The position numbers and the translations under genes are program-made. A model generated the notes under the pieces. It worked only from the letters and a program-made list of their open reading frames with translations. It made no database searches and had not been told where the DNA came from. This document shows positions 8,937-18,542 of a stretch of 64,000 bases of DNA, in pieces; position 1 is the first letter of the stretch, and each line of letters begins with the position of its first letter. Source of the stretch: Nordella sp. HKS 07. GTDB taxonomy: Bacteria; Pseudomonadota; Alphaproteobacteria; Rhizobiales; Aestuariivirgaceae. The stretch covers positions 6,342,001 through 6,406,000 of the forward strand of contig NZ_CP049258.1 of assembly GCF_011046735.1 (NCBI RefSeq). Reading direction: 5' to 3'.

Positions 8937-10057
8937 GTGCCTCTTCCGGTAAATTGATGTGTCGCCACCATGATCACGCGAGCGATATCACATTTCCACC
9001 GCGCCGCGCATCGATCCTCATTCCCCCGGCACGGGCTCTGATCGGGCCAGCGCGCCGACTGCCGAATCGAAGCCTCTTCGATATGCGCGAGGAAGGGCGT
9101 GGCCTTGAAGGTCGCGAGGATGAGCCGTTCATTGTCGGCGCTCGCGAAGGGGCGAAAGCGCGAGGAAACATCGTCCGCCCCTTCCTGGATGTCGATGAAG
9201 AGCGTCGGCGTGGCGCAGGAGGCATCGAACCCCGCCAGACTGACCGAGCGGATGGCGGCATTGCCGCGTGTATACCAACGGACTTCGCGCTTCGCCACGT
9301 CATAGACGATGCTCCATTGCGTATATCCGCTCTGGGCGACATCGGCGAGCGTCGCGAAAGCCATCGCCACCGGATCGCCGGCTGGATCGCGCGCGCTTTG
9401 CTGGGCGAGAGCGGCACGGGTGAAACGGGCCAGCGACCCGCTGCCCTGCGCCTGCGCACCGCCGCTCTTCACCTGGTTCAGAAAATCGAGGGAGCGTGCA
9501 TAGCTGTCATTGGCGAGCACTGCATAGGGTAACCCGTCCGCGCTCCGTATCTGGGCCTTGCCGTCCAGGAATTCGACCACCGCGGCGTTGCCGCCCGCAT
9601 CCATCAGCTTGTAGTGCAGCGGAATGCGGCTCTCGATGCGGACCTTGGCGATATTGGCGAGCGCCTCCTCGACCGTGGCGGAGGTGTCGAGCACATATTG
9701 CATCCATTCGGCGACGCCAATGGTGGGACGCGCATCGGGCGCTTCATAGCGCGCCTCGTCGAGCCACATCTGGCTCGTCGCCAGCCCGGCCTCGTTCATA
9801 CCCGTCATCGGCGAGTCGCGCCCGAACATGTTGAAGGTGATGGAGGCGTAGCGCGCCCGCCAACGCGCCGGCCGGCCTTGCGTCTCCGAGGTCTTGTCGA
9901 GGCCGGCCTTATTGACGAGCACCACGGCCTGCCCGATCGGAAAATCGAAATTATAGGCGAGGATGGGACGCTCAGGGTTGGTGAAGGCGATCGTCGTGCA
10001 GGCATCGGCGGCGGCCGGCAGCAGCGCCACGATAAGAAGAAGCAGGAGACGCGGCAT
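8933..10057 (-). CDS. choloylglycine hydrolase-family (linear amide C-N) Ntn hydrolase, exported
   Basis: 374 residues. A signal peptide (MPRLLLLLIVALLPAAADA) ends directly before Cys20, so cleavage would expose the N-terminal nucleophile Cys of the Ntn fold (CTTIAF). NFDFPIG, NEAGLATSQMWL, VAEWMQYVLD and NDSYARSLDFL are family-like blocks. Members hydrolyse linear amides such as bile salts, penicillin V or N-acyl homoserine lactones; here the substrate is not predictable, but the location would be periplasmic. First gene of a two-gene unit with the cyclase-ATPase-TPR protein (ATGA overlap). Confidence 0.88.
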   Translation of the reverse strand: MPRLLLLLIVALLPAAADACTTIAFTNPERPILAYNFDFPIGQAVVLVNKAGLDKTSETQGRPARWRARYASITFNMFGRDSPMTGMNEAGLATSQMWLDEARYEAPDARPTIGVAEWMQYVLDTSATVEEALANIAKVRIESRIPLHYKLMDAGGNAAVVEFLDGKAQIRSADGLPYAVLANDSYARSLDFLNQVKSGGAQAQGSGSLARFTRAALAQQSARDPAGDPVAMAFATLADVAQSGYTQWSIVYDVAKREVRWYTRGNAAIRSVSLAGFDASCATPTLFIDIQEGADDVSSRFRPFASADNERLILATFKATPFLAHIEEASIRQSARWPDQSPCRGNEDRCAARWKCDIARVIMVATHQFTGRGT

Positions 10058-10114
10058 GGTACTCTCCCTTGTCTCTTGTGGAGAGTACCATGACGGATCC
10101 CTGCCCCGCGTGGC

Positions 10115-11005
10115 CTACTTTGCTAAATTGACCATGACGACACCGGCCAGCGCCATGGCGCCGCCGACAATGGCCACGATCCCCGGAACTTCGCCAAGCC
10201 ACAGAAAGCCCAGCAAGGTCGAAATCGGCGGCACGCTGTAGAGGAAGTTGGAGGCGCGGCTCGCCGGAAACTTCGACAGCATGATGGAATAGCTCGCATA
10301 AGCGATCATGCTGGGCCCGATGCCGAGATAGATCACCGACAGGATTGCTTCGGTCGAGGCCTGCGGAACCTGCGCTATCGCATCCGGCATGGCCGGCGCC
10401 AGGATGAGAGCGCCGATGACGATGTTCCAGGCGGCGACGGTGACCGGCTTGTGCGTCTTGAAGAGCGGCTTCTGAGCGATGGTGGTGACGGTGTTGCACA
10501 GAGCGGCGCCGAAGACGAAGAGCGCGCCCAGATTGAGGGCAAGCCCCTCGCCCTCGCCGAAGGCGATGAAGCCGATGCCGGCGAAGGAGACCGCCGTGCC
10601 GGCCCAGGCCCAGCGGCTGAAGGTCTCATTCAGCAGCAGCATCGCGAAGATGGCGGTGATGATCGGGTTGACGTTGATGATGAAGGCGGCTGCCCCGGCC
10701 GACACGGTCTGCTCGCCGATATTGAGCAGCACCGTATAGAGCGCCACGAAGAAGATGCCGCCGATCAGGATGCGCCAGATCTCGGCCCCCCTGGGCCAGC
10801 CCGGCCGGGTGATCAGGAGATAGAGGGCGGCCGGCACGCCCGCGATCGCGAAGCGCAAGACGCCGAGCTCGATCGGACCGAAGTCCTTGAGGCCGGCCCG
10901 GATGGCCGGGAAGGCCGAGGCCCAGATCAGGATAGTGACAATAACGGCGCCGATGGCGGTGACGTCGCGGGTGACCGGAGCGGTGGATGTGGCGGTGTTG
11001 GACAT
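10115..11005 (-). CDS. DMT-superfamily (EamA) transporter
   Basis: 296 residues from the ATG at 11005 (MSNTATSTAPVTRDVTAIGA); upstream in-frame codons to 11071 run into the divergent LysR start and are unlikely. About ten hydrophobic helices in two repeated EamA halves, with family motifs WASAFPAIRAGL and GAALCNTVTTIAQK, point to an inner-membrane drug/metabolite transporter, often exporting amino acids or their derivatives. Divergent from the LysR-type regulator with a 64-bp gap, which suggests control by that regulator. Substrate unknown. Confidence 0.87.
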   Translation of the reverse strand: MSNTATSTAPVTRDVTAIGAVIVTILIWASAFPAIRAGLKDFGPIELGVLRFAIAGVPAALYLLITRPGWPRGAEIWRILIGGIFFVALYTVLLNIGEQTVSAGAAAFIINVNPIITAIFAMLLLNETFSRWAWAGTAVSFAGIGFIAFGEGEGLALNLGALFVFGAALCNTVTTIAQKPLFKTHKPVTVAAWNIVIGALILAPAMPDAIAQVPQASTEAILSVIYLGIGPSMIAYASYSIMLSKFPASRASNFLYSVPPISTLLGFLWLGEVPGIVAIVGGAMALAGVVMVNLAK

Positions 11006-11069
11006 GGGTTCCGATGTCGGACCAAACGAGCTCCTTGACAAACGAAACAATCGAGCATGAGCTGTGAAC

Positions 11070-11999
11070 ATGGATCACAGCTCATCGACCCCTTTGCCGC
11101 CCCTCGACACCTTGCGCGCCTTCGATGCGGCGGCGCGAACCGGGAGCTTCTCGGCCACCGCCGACGCCCTGAACCTCACCCATGGCGCCGTCAGTCGCCA
11201 AATTGCCAAGCTCGAACGCTGGTTCGGTCACCGGCTGTTCGAACGCCAGGCGCGCGGCGTGGCGCTGACGCGGGAGGGCCAGCGCCTCTTCCTGCGCACC
11301 TCTGAAGCGTTGTCGATCATTGCCGACGGCTCCGACCGCTGGATCGAAGCGCGCGGCACCGCGGTGGTCCGCCTGACCTCGATCCCCTCGATCAGCAGCC
11401 TCTGGCTGATGCAGCGGCTCGCCGGCTTCGAGGGTGGCGACCCGCCTCTGCGCATCGAGCTCACGGTCGAGCATCGCTATGCCGATCTCGAGGCCGAGGG
11501 CGGCGACCTGGCGATCCGCTGTGGGCGGGGCCGTGTCCCCAACCGCATTTCCGTGCAGCTCTTCGAGGAGCTGTGCTATCCGATCGCCGCGCCGGATCTC
11601 GCCCAGCGTATCGGCTCCGGAGAGCCCGAACGCCTGCTTCGCTTCCCGCTCATCCACGATTCAGATGCGGCAGCCTGGCGGGCCTGGTTCGCCGGCCAGG
11701 GCATCGACTACCGGCCGCGCCCGCAGGACCGCCGCTTCGAGGACTACAATCTGGTCCTCGACGCGGCCGCCCATGGCTTAGGGATAGCGCTTGCCCGGCC
11801 GCCCCTGACCGAGGGGTCGCACCACCAGCGCCGCACTGTTCAGGTCGACTCCCATAGAGTCAAAAACCCGGTCTCGTATTGGCTCGACCGGCCGGCACGG
11901 AAGCCCCGGCCTGCCGCCACGATCCTGGCCAGGAGGATCATGGCGGCCGCCGGCCTCTCCGAGAAAAGTGAAGAAAACTTCGTTAATTCAGATGGTTAA
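11070..11999 (+). CDS. LysR-type transcriptional regulator (GcvA-like)
   Basis: About 309 residues from the ATG at 11070; a GTG two codons upstream (11064) is also possible. N-terminal winged helix: LRAFDAAARTGSFSATADAL then LTHGAVSRQIAKLERWFGHRLFER, typical of the GcvA branch. The C-terminal substrate-binding domain contains DLAIRCGRG and LGIALARPPL. Divergently transcribed from the EamA transporter, its probable target. A TTGACA lies at 11035-11040, but no convincing -10 was found. Effector unknown. Confidence 0.9.
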   Translation: MDHSSSTPLPPLDTLRAFDAAARTGSFSATADALNLTHGAVSRQIAKLERWFGHRLFERQARGVALTREGQRLFLRTSEALSIIADGSDRWIEARGTAVVRLTSIPSISSLWLMQRLAGFEGGDPPLRIELTVEHRYADLEAEGGDLAIRCGRGRVPNRISVQLFEELCYPIAAPDLAQRIGSGEPERLLRFPLIHDSDAAAWRAWFAGQGIDYRPRPQDRRFEDYNLVLDAAAHGLGIALARPPLTEGSHHQRRTVQVDSHRVKNPVSYWLDRPARKPRPAATILARRIMAAAGLSEKSEENFVNSDG

Positions 12000-12037
12000 C
12001 CGCACAACCTCATAGATCAATTAAGTAGCCCGGCGAA

Positions 12038-14002
12038 CTACGCCGTCCGCTCGCGCTTGACGTCAGGTGGCGTGGCTTCTTCAACCAGCATCTTAACCAC
12101 CTCTTCCAGCTTCAGCGACTGCTGGGCTTGCGAGCCGAGGCGGCGGACATTGAGTGTGCCCTCCTCCATCTCGCGCTTGCCAGCGACCAGGATGACCGGG
12201 ATCTTGGCCACCGAATGCTCGCGCACCTTGTAGTTGATCTTCTCGTTGCGCAGATCGGTCTCGACCCTGAGGCCTGCGCGCGCAAGCTCCTGGCGGACCT
12301 TCTCGGCATAGTCATCGGCATCCGACACGATGGTGGTGACCACCGCCTGGATGGGCGCCAGCCAGAGCGGGAAATGTCCGGCGAAGTTCTCGATCAGGAT
12401 GCCGGTGAAACGCTCCATCGAGCCGCAGATGGCGCGGTGCACCATGACCGGCATCTTCTTCTGGCCATCGGCATCGACATAGAAGGCGCCGAAACGCTCC
12501 GGCAGGTTGAAGTCGACCTGGGTGGTGCCGCACTGCCATTCCCGCCCGATCGCATCGCGTAGCGTATATTCGAACTTGGGGCCATAGAAGGTGCCCTCGC
12601 CCGGATTGACGCCGGTCTTGATGCGGCCGCCCGATTCCCGCGAGATCCGCTCCAGGAGCCGGCTCAGCACGTCCTCGGCATGGTCCCACATGGCATCGGT
12701 GCCGACCCGCTTCTCCGGCCTCGTCGCCAGCTTCACGACGAACTCAGTGAACCCGAAATCGGCATAGACCGAGAGGATCAGGTCGTTGATCTTGAGGCAC
12801 TCCTCGGCGAGCTGCTCCTCGGTGCAGAAGACATGCGCATCGTCCTGGGTGAACCCCCTGACCCGCATGAGCCCATGCAGCGCGCCGGATGGTTCATAGC
12901 GGTGCACGGCGCCAAATTCCGCAAGTCTTATAGGTAGATCGCGGTAGGACTTGAGGCCATGCTTGAATATCTGGATATGGCCCGGGCAGTTCATCGGCTT
13001 GAGCGCGAAGACGCGCTGGTCCTCGGTTTCATCGCCCGCCGTCTGCACCTTGAACATGTTCTCGCGGTACCAGCCCCAATGCCCTGAGGTCTCCCACAGG
13101 ACCTTGTCGAGGACCTGGGGCGCGTTCACCTCCTGATAGTCGGCGCGCAGTCGCCGGCGCATATAGGCGATGAGCGCCTGGAACAGGGTCCAGCCCTTGG
13201 GATGCCAGAACACCACGCCCGGCCCCTCTTCCTGGAAATGGAACAGGTCCATTTCACGCCCGAGCCGGCGATGATCACGCTTTTCCGCCTCCTCCAGGGC
13301 CGTCAGATAGGTCTGGAGATCCTTGTCATTGGCCCAGGCGGTTCCGTAGATGCGGGTCAGCATCGGATTCTTGGCGTCGCCGCGCCAATAGGCGCCTGCC
13401 ACTTTCATGAGCTTGAAGGCGGAGCCGATCTTGCCGGTGGAGGTCATATGGGGGCCCCGGCATAGGTCTATCCAGCCGCCCTGGTCGTAGAATTTGATCT
13501 CCTGATCTTCCGGGATGGCGTCGACCAGCTCGACCTTGAACAGCTCCCCTCTTGACTTGAAGAATTCCTTCGCCGCTTCACGTGAAACGATTCGTTTACT
13601 AAAGGGCTTGTCCCGGGCGATGATCTCCCGCATTTTTTTCTCTATCGCGGGAAAGTCTTCCGGGGTGAACGGCTCATTGCGGAAAAAGTCATAAAAGAAG
13701 CCGTTTTCGATCACCGGGCCGATCGTAACCTGGGTGCCGGGATGAAGCTCCTGCACGGCTTCGGCCAGCACATGGGCGGCGTCGTGCCGGATCAGTTCGA
13801 GCGCTTCGGCATCATCCCTGGTGATGATTCGGACCTTGGCGTCCGCGGTGATCGGATCGGCGAGGTCGGTCAGGACGCCGTCCTTCATCAGGGCGACGGC
13901 CTTCTTCTCGAGGGATTTGGAGATGGAGGCGGCGAGCTCGGCGCCGGAAAGTCCCGCATTGACCTGGCGCACGGCGCCATCGGGAAAAGTCAGATTTATC
14001 AT
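12038..14002 (-). CDS. thrS: threonyl-tRNA synthetase
   Basis: 654 residues from the ATG at 14002 ([14 protein letters not shown]), preceded by AGGAGA seven bases upstream, which fixes the start although the frame is open further. Domain order is canonical: TGS (1-60), second editing domain (about 65-225, with [11 protein letters not shown] and the YDFF block), class II catalytic core with [20 protein letters not shown] and [14 protein letters not shown] (zinc-site Cys and His), then the anticodon-binding domain ([11 protein letters not shown] onwards). Attaches threonine to tRNA-Thr in the cytoplasm. Monocistronic by appearance; no T-box leader was recognised upstream. Confidence 0.97.
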   Translation of the reverse strand: MINLTFPDGAVRQVNAGLSGAELAASISKSLEKKAVALMKDGVLTDLADPITADAKVRIITRDDAEALELIRHDAAHVLAEAVQELHPGTQVTIGPVIENGFFYDFFRNEPFTPEDFPAIEKKMREIIARDKPFSKRIVSREAAKEFFKSRGELFKVELVDAIPEDQEIKFYDQGGWIDLCRGPHMTSTGKIGSAFKLMKVAGAYWRGDAKNPMLTRIYGTAWANDKDLQTYLTALEEAEKRDHRRLGREMDLFHFQEEGPGVVFWHPKGWTLFQALIAYMRRRLRADYQEVNAPQVLDKVLWETSGHWGWYRENMFKVQTAGDETEDQRVFALKPMNCPGHIQIFKHGLKSYRDLPIRLAEFGAVHRYEPSGALHGLMRVRGFTQDDAHVFCTEEQLAEECLKINDLILSVYADFGFTEFVVKLATRPEKRVGTDAMWDHAEDVLSRLLERISRESGGRIKTGVNPGEGTFYGPKFEYTLRDAIGREWQCGTTQVDFNLPERFGAFYVDADGQKKMPVMVHRAICGSMERFTGILIENFAGHFPLWLAPIQAVVTTIVSDADDYAEKVRQELARAGLRVETDLRNEKINYKVREHSVAKIPVILVAGKREMEEGTLNVRRLGSQAQQSLKLEEVVKMLVEEATPPDVKRERTA

Positions 14003-14212
14003 GGTCTTCTCCTGCTCACTCCTGCACACGCAGCAGGTAAGCTTTCAAGTTGCAACGGGCCGCTTATGGCAGCGCAGTCGCCCCCGGTCAACGGTTGCTG
14101 ACCGTACACGGACGATCAGCAGCCGGAAGATGTAAGCTCGATAACCGCGTATTAACCTTAACAAGTCATCCTCCCTGACCGAACTGCACAGCAACACAGC
14201 TGGGGACGAACT

Positions 14213-14926
14213 ATGACCAAATTCCTTCTTCGCCTTTCCCTTTGCACGGCGGCCCTTGTCGCCGTGACCACCACGGTGGCCCAGGCCGCCGATTATGAGC
14301 CGCCGCCGCCCGAAATGCGCGGCTCCTGGACCGGTCCCTATATCGGCGGGTTTGTCATGGGCGTCGGCGTCGAGAGCCGCTATGACGCGGAATGTAACGA
14401 CCCGGCCGACTGCCTTATTGATCCCGAGATGAGCGGCTTCACATGGGGTGGCGGTCTGCTGGCCGGCTTCAACTACGATATTGGCAACGGCATCCTGATC
14501 GGCGTCGAAGGTGACTATGGCTGGGCCGGCAGCGTCGACAATGACGATCCGGACGAAGCGACCGACATGAAGATCAAGGATATCGCCACGCTGCGCGCCC
14601 GCGCCGGCTACATCTTCAATCACGACACTCTCTTTTACGCCACCGGTGGTTTTGCCTGGGTAAAGACCTCTTTCGGCGGTGAGGTTGGCTCGATCGTCGA
14701 TGGCCGTGAGTACATCGATGACACCCAGTGGACCGGCGGCTGGACCGGCGGCGGCGGCATCGAACATGCCTTCAGCGAGTATCTGCACGCCCGCCTCGAG
14801 TATCTCTACCTCGGCATGGATGACGAGGAATATGACCTCAACGTCGGCACGGTCGATCTCGAATTCGACGGCGGCATCCATTTGATCCGCGCCGGCCTGA
14901 CCATCAACTTCGGCAACTACTTCTGA
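14213..14926 (+). CDS. small outer-membrane beta-barrel protein (Omp25/Omp31 type)
   Basis: 237 residues: signal peptide MTKFLLRLSLCTAALVAVTTTVAQAA, then the family entry WTGPYIGGFVMGVGVES, alternating amphipathic strands (LLAGFNYDIGNGILIGVEGD, TLRARAGYIFNHDTLFYATG) and an aromatic-ended final strand ...INFGNYF expected for BAM-dependent insertion. It belongs with the four barrel genes at 46-50.5 kb but differs from them in leader and loops. Probable role in outer-membrane integrity; pore function unproven. A GGGGA Shine-Dalgarno lies just before the ATG and a terminator hairpin follows at 14971. Confidence 0.87.
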   Translation: MTKFLLRLSLCTAALVAVTTTVAQAADYEPPPPEMRGSWTGPYIGGFVMGVGVESRYDAECNDPADCLIDPEMSGFTWGGGLLAGFNYDIGNGILIGVEGDYGWAGSVDNDDPDEATDMKIKDIATLRARAGYIFNHDTLFYATGGFAWVKTSFGGEVGSIVDGREYIDDTQWTGGWTGGGGIEHAFSEYLHARLEYLYLGMDDEEYDLNVGTVDLEFDGGIHLIRAGLTINFGNYF

Positions 14927-14970
14927 TCGCTCCAGACGTTACTTGTTAGTTGCTTAGGCTGCCTGCAGTT

Positions 14971-15010
14971 GGAAGGCGCTGGAGTTCCCATCCGGCGCCT
15001 TCCTCATTTT
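14971..15010 (+). terminator. hairpin terminator after the outer-membrane protein gene
   Basis: Arms GGAAGGCGC and GCGCCTTCC enclose a 15-base loop, followed by TCATTTT on the plus strand. The right end touches the 3' end of the convergent yidD gene. Confidence 0.7.
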
Positions 15011-15318
15011 CGCCTCCAGGCGACGTGGCGCCAGGCTCGCCAGTCATTATGCGGGAATGTTCCCGGCACCGGGTCGAAACCGTCGCCGCCCCAGGGATGG
15101 CAGCGGGAGACGCGTGATAGGCCGAGCCAGAAGCCGGCCCAGGCGCCATGCAACCTGATCGCATCCATGGCGTAATCCGAGCAGGTCGGCAGATAGCGGC
15201 AGCGCCGTCCCAGCACGGACGAGACGGTGAGCTGATAGAGCCGGATCAGCCCCAGCAACGCCAAGCCCACAGGCGTAGTCGCCTGTCGGTTTTCAGCCTC
15301 ATCGCGCCGTTCACACAT
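15004..15318 (-). CDS. yidD: membrane protein insertion efficiency factor YidD
   Basis: 104 residues with the complete YidD signature: [57 protein letters not shown]. These small amphipathic proteins sit at the inner membrane and assist YidC-dependent insertion. The N-terminal extension of about 18 residues is poorly conserved and the start could lie slightly downstream. Convergent with the outer-membrane protein gene and divergent from betC. Confidence 0.95.
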   Translation of the reverse strand: MCERRDEAENRQATTPVGLALLGLIRLYQLTVSSVLGRRCRYLPTCSDYAMDAIRLHGAWAGFWLGLSRVSRCHPWGGDGFDPVPGTFPHNDWRAWRHVAWRRK

Positions 15319-15370
15319 TCTGTCTCTTTCGCAAGCCGATTAAAGTCGGGCGACCGTTACGGAGATAGGC

Positions 15371-16921
15371 ATGCCCACGCCCCAGCCCAATATTCTCTTC
15401 ATCATGGCCGATCAACTGGCGGCGCGCAGCCTGAAGGCCTACGGCCATCCGTTGGTGAAGACACCCCATCTCGATCGCCTGGCGCAGGAAGGGGTGGCGT
15501 TCGACAATGCCTATACGCCGAGCCCGCTCTGCGCCCCGGCCCGCGCCGCGGTGATGAATGGCCTGCTCCCTTCGCGCAGCGGCGTCTATGACAACGCCGC
15601 CGAGTTCCCTTCAGCCATTCCGACCTTTGCGCATTATCTGAGGATAGCGGGTTATCGCACGAGCCTGTCAGGGAAAATGCACTTCGTCGGCCCGGATCAG
15701 TTGCATGGCCTCGAAGAGCGCCTCACCACCGATATCTATCCTGCCGATTTCGGCTGGACCCCCGACTGGCGCCTGCGTCAGGAGCGCATCGACTGGTGGT
15801 ACCACAATATGACCTCCGTCCTGCAGCCAGGCATCGCCGAGATCACCAACCAGCTCGAATTCGACGACGAAGTCGCCTTCCTCGCCACCCGCAAGATCTA
15901 TGACTATGCCCGATACGAGAATGAGGCGCCCTTCTGCCTCATGGCCTCCTTCACCCATCCGCACGATCCCTACGCGGCCAGATCCAGGTTCTGGAACCTC
16001 TATCGCGACGAGGACATCGACCTGCCGGCGATCCCGGCCCTCGCCAAGGAGGATCTCGATCCGCACAGCCGGCGTCTCTATGAGATGTCAGCGATGGGCG
16101 ATTATGTGGTGACGGAGAAGGATATCCGCGCCGCGCGCCATGGCTATTACGCCAACATATCCTATGTCGACGACCTGATCGGTCAGTTGATGGCGGCCCT
16201 CGCGGCGACGGGTAAGCTCCACGACACCATCATCGTCTTCACCTCCGATCATGGCGATTTCCTCGGCGAGCGCGGCCTCTGGTATAAAATGTCTTTTCTC
16301 GAGCCCTCGGCGCATGTGCCTCTCATCGTCTGGTCACCGAAGCGCTTCGCATCGCGCCGGGTGAGCGAGCCGGTGACGCTCTGCGATCTGTTGCCGACCT
16401 TCGCCGATATCGCGGCCGACGGTAAGGCGAGGTTTGCCCGCAAGATCGACGGAAGGTCTCTCTATCCCCTGCTCTGCGGTGCGCCCGAGGATAAGGAGGC
16501 GACCGCCTGGGGCGAGTATCTGGCCGAAGGCGCCGTTGCCCCGCTCTATATGTTGAGGCGCGGCAACTGGAAGTTCATCCATACGCCCGTCGATCCCGAT
16601 CAGCTCTTCGATCTGGCGGTGGATCCCCAGGAGCGCGTCAACCTGGCGGATGAGCCGCGCCATAAGGCGCAGGCGCAGGCGTTCCGCCGCGAGGTCGAGC
16701 AGGCTTTCGATATCGCCCGCATCACCGGGGAGGTGCTGGAGAGCCAGCAGTCGCGTCTCATGATGTTCGAGGCCTTGCGGCGCGGCGCGCATTTCCCCTG
16801 GGATTTCCAGCCGCTGCGCCAAGCCTCCGAACAATATACCCGCAACCACATGTCGGTCACCGATCGCGACCTCAGAAGCCGGTTCCCGGCGGCACCCGAT
16901 ATCGAGGACAAGAGGCGTTGA
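15371..16921 (+). CDS. betC: choline-sulfatase
   Basis: 516 residues. Type I sulfatase: metal ligands in FIMADQLAARS, and the CxPxR motif PLCAPAR with Cys54 to be converted to formylglycine. GKMHFVGPDQLHG, FTSDHGDFLGERGLWYKMSF and the C-terminal RNHMSVTDRDLRSRFP block are specific to choline-sulfatases. Hydrolyses choline-O-sulfate to choline and sulfate, feeding glycine betaine synthesis or catabolism. No betA/B/I genes lie beside it here, unlike the classical rhizobial betICBA order, so it stands alone between yidD and the Fe-S scaffold gene. Confidence 0.93.
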   Translation: MPTPQPNILFIMADQLAARSLKAYGHPLVKTPHLDRLAQEGVAFDNAYTPSPLCAPARAAVMNGLLPSRSGVYDNAAEFPSAIPTFAHYLRIAGYRTSLSGKMHFVGPDQLHGLEERLTTDIYPADFGWTPDWRLRQERIDWWYHNMTSVLQPGIAEITNQLEFDDEVAFLATRKIYDYARYENEAPFCLMASFTHPHDPYAARSRFWNLYRDEDIDLPAIPALAKEDLDPHSRRLYEMSAMGDYVVTEKDIRAARHGYYANISYVDDLIGQLMAALAATGKLHDTIIVFTSDHGDFLGERGLWYKMSFLEPSAHVPLIVWSPKRFASRRVSEPVTLCDLLPTFADIAADGKARFARKIDGRSLYPLLCGAPEDKEATAWGEYLAEGAVAPLYMLRRGNWKFIHTPVDPDQLFDLAVDPQERVNLADEPRHKAQAQAFRREVEQAFDIARITGEVLESQQSRLMMFEALRRGAHFPWDFQPLRQASEQYTRNHMSVTDRDLRSRFPAAPDIEDKRR

Positions 16922-16927
16922 GAGATA

Positions 16928-17383
16928 TCAGGCCGGCACGGCGGCCTTCGGTTCAGCTTTGGCCGCGATCTGGTCGAGCGCGTCGACTACCGCATCGAAA
17001 GTGAGGAGCGTCGAGGCGTGCCTGGCCTTGAAGTCGCGCACCGGGAGGAGCGCTTCGAGATCCTGCCACTTGCCGGTGGGCGGCTCACCGCCCTCTTTCA
17101 GCATGGCATACATTCGGCCGCGCAGGTCGCGAAGCTCCTGAGGGGTCGAGCCCACCACATGGCGGGCCAAAATCGAGGAGGACGCCTGGCCCAGCGCACA
17201 GGCTTTGACCTCATGGCCGAAGTCGCTGACCTTGCCGTCGGCCAGTTTGACGTCGACCGTCACCTTGGAGCCGCAGAGCCGCGAAATCGCGGTTGCCGTA
17301 GCGTCGGGCGCGGCGAGACGCTGCAGCCGGGGAATATCGGCCGCGAATTCGAGGATCTTTCGATTGTAGACTTCGTTGATCAT
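16928..17383 (-). CDS. NifU/IscU-like iron-sulfur cluster assembly scaffold protein
   Basis: 151 residues from the ATG at 17383; a GTG two codons upstream is possible. [17 protein letters not shown] matches the NifU N-terminal family start; Cys in SRLCGSKV and in [13 protein letters not shown] correspond to two scaffold cysteines; the third, normally in a later helix (C in SR.C), is not seen because the C-terminal [13 protein letters not shown] carries no Cys. So it may be a divergent scaffold or carrier rather than a full IscU. Divergent from folE; the pairing with folE and hisI is recurrent in Rhizobiales. Confidence 0.8.
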   Translation of the reverse strand: MINEVYNRKILEFAADIPRLQRLAAPDATATAISRLCGSKVTVDVKLADGKVSDFGHEVKACALGQASSSILARHVVGSTPQELRDLRGRMYAMLKEGGEPPTGKWQDLEALLPVRDFKARHASTLLTFDAVVDALDQIAAKAEPKAAVPA

Positions 17384-17497
17384 GCACACATTCTAGTGCG
17401 TCGGAAGCACGCCGCAAGGCGCCGCCCGGCACGTTTGCCCCTGGAACCCGCCCATGATATGGGAGCGGCCAAAACGGATGTCAAAGTGAGCCCTAAT

Positions 17498-18127
17498 ATG
17501 GATGCTGTGGTCAAGAAAATCGCACGGGAATCGGCGGTCAAGCGCCCCTCGCAGGAGGAGGCCGAGGAGGCCGTTCGCACGCTGATCGCCTGGGCCGGCG
17601 ACGACCCGACCCGCCAGGGGCTGGTCGATACGCCCAAGCGCGTGGTCAAGGCCTACCGCGAGTTTTTCAAGGGCTACAGCGAAGATCCCCTGCAGGCCCT
17701 TTCGCGCACCTTCGATGAGGATGAAGGCTATGACGACATCGTCATGCTGCGCGACATCGAGTTCAATTCGCATTGCGAGCACCATATCGTCCCCTTCATC
17801 GGCCGCGCCCATGTGGCCTACCTCCCCTCCCATGCGGTGGTCGGTATTTCCAAGCTCGCCCGCGTGGTCGATATCTATGCCCGCAGGCTTCAGACGCAGG
17901 AGACCATGACGGCGCAGATCGCCAAGGCGATCGACAAGGCGCTGAACCCCAGGGGTACGGCCGTCCTCATCGAGGCGGTGCATCAGTGCATGTCGCTGCG
18001 CGGGGTCAACAAGCGCAATGTCGCCACCATCACCACCCAGTTCACCGGTGAGTTCAAAGCCAATCCGGCCCTCCAGGCCCGCTTCATGGAGCTTGTGCGG
18101 GCGCCCTCGGGCGGCTTCTCCCTCTGA
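17498..18127 (+). CDS. folE: GTP cyclohydrolase I
   Basis: 209 residues from the ATG at 17498 ([10 protein letters not shown]), chosen because rhizobial FolE proteins begin similarly and AAAGTGAG precedes it; the ATG at 17459 is an alternative. Zinc and catalytic residues are present: [20 protein letters not shown] (Cys93, His95/96) and [10 protein letters not shown] with the second zinc Cys. Converts GTP to 7,8-dihydroneopterin triphosphate, the first step of folate synthesis. Its stop shares one base with the hisI start (TGATG), so the two are coupled. Confidence 0.96.
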   Translation: MDAVVKKIARESAVKRPSQEEAEEAVRTLIAWAGDDPTRQGLVDTPKRVVKAYREFFKGYSEDPLQALSRTFDEDEGYDDIVMLRDIEFNSHCEHHIVPFIGRAHVAYLPSHAVVGISKLARVVDIYARRLQTQETMTAQIAKAIDKALNPRGTAVLIEAVHQCMSLRGVNKRNVATITTQFTGEFKANPALQARFMELVRAPSGGFSL

Positions 18128-18504
18128 TGTCCAAGGGTGACGAAGAATCGACCGCCTTCGCGCCGCGCTATGACGACCACGGGTTGATCCCGGCCATTGT
18201 GACGGACGCCAAGGACGGCTCCGTGGTGATGCTGGCCTACATGAACGCCGAAGCCTTGCGCCTCACGCTCGAAACCGGCGAGGCGCATTATTGGAGCCGG
18301 TCGCGCCGCGAGCTTTGGCGCAAGGGCGCCACATCTGGCGATACCCAGAAGGTTATCGACATCCGGCTCGACTGCGACCAGGACACGGTTCTGCTTTCCG
18401 TCGCCATGGCCGGGCGGGGCGTGGCCTGCCACACCGGGCGGCATTCCTGCTTCTATCGCCGGGTGACGCCTTCACCACAAGGTTACAGGCTTGAAATAAT
18501 TTGA
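18127..18504 (+). CDS. hisI: phosphoribosyl-AMP cyclohydrolase
   Basis: 125 residues. Diagnostic blocks: [53 protein letters not shown], and the metal-site [11 protein letters not shown] with [15 protein letters not shown] (three conserved Cys). Opens the adenine ring of PR-AMP in histidine biosynthesis. Single-domain (no HisE fusion), as usual in alphaproteobacteria. Coupled to folE by a one-base stop/start overlap. Confidence 0.97.
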   Translation: MSKGDEESTAFAPRYDDHGLIPAIVTDAKDGSVVMLAYMNAEALRLTLETGEAHYWSRSRRELWRKGATSGDTQKVIDIRLDCDQDTVLLSVAMAGRGVACHTGRHSCFYRRVTPSPQGYRLEII

Positions 18505-18542
18505 GATTTCCCGTTCGCCTGGCTGCGATGTAAAGTTGTGCC

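Noticed and set aside
7194-8957. 587-residue plus-strand open frame opposite the cyclase gene
   Set aside because: Same artefact; the minus-strand gene has intact zinc ribbon, cyclase and Walker motifs.
13900-14212. T-box or other riboswitch leader upstream of thrS
   Set aside because: No conserved T-box sequence or specifier hairpin seen; T-boxes are not expected for thrS in alphaproteobacteria.
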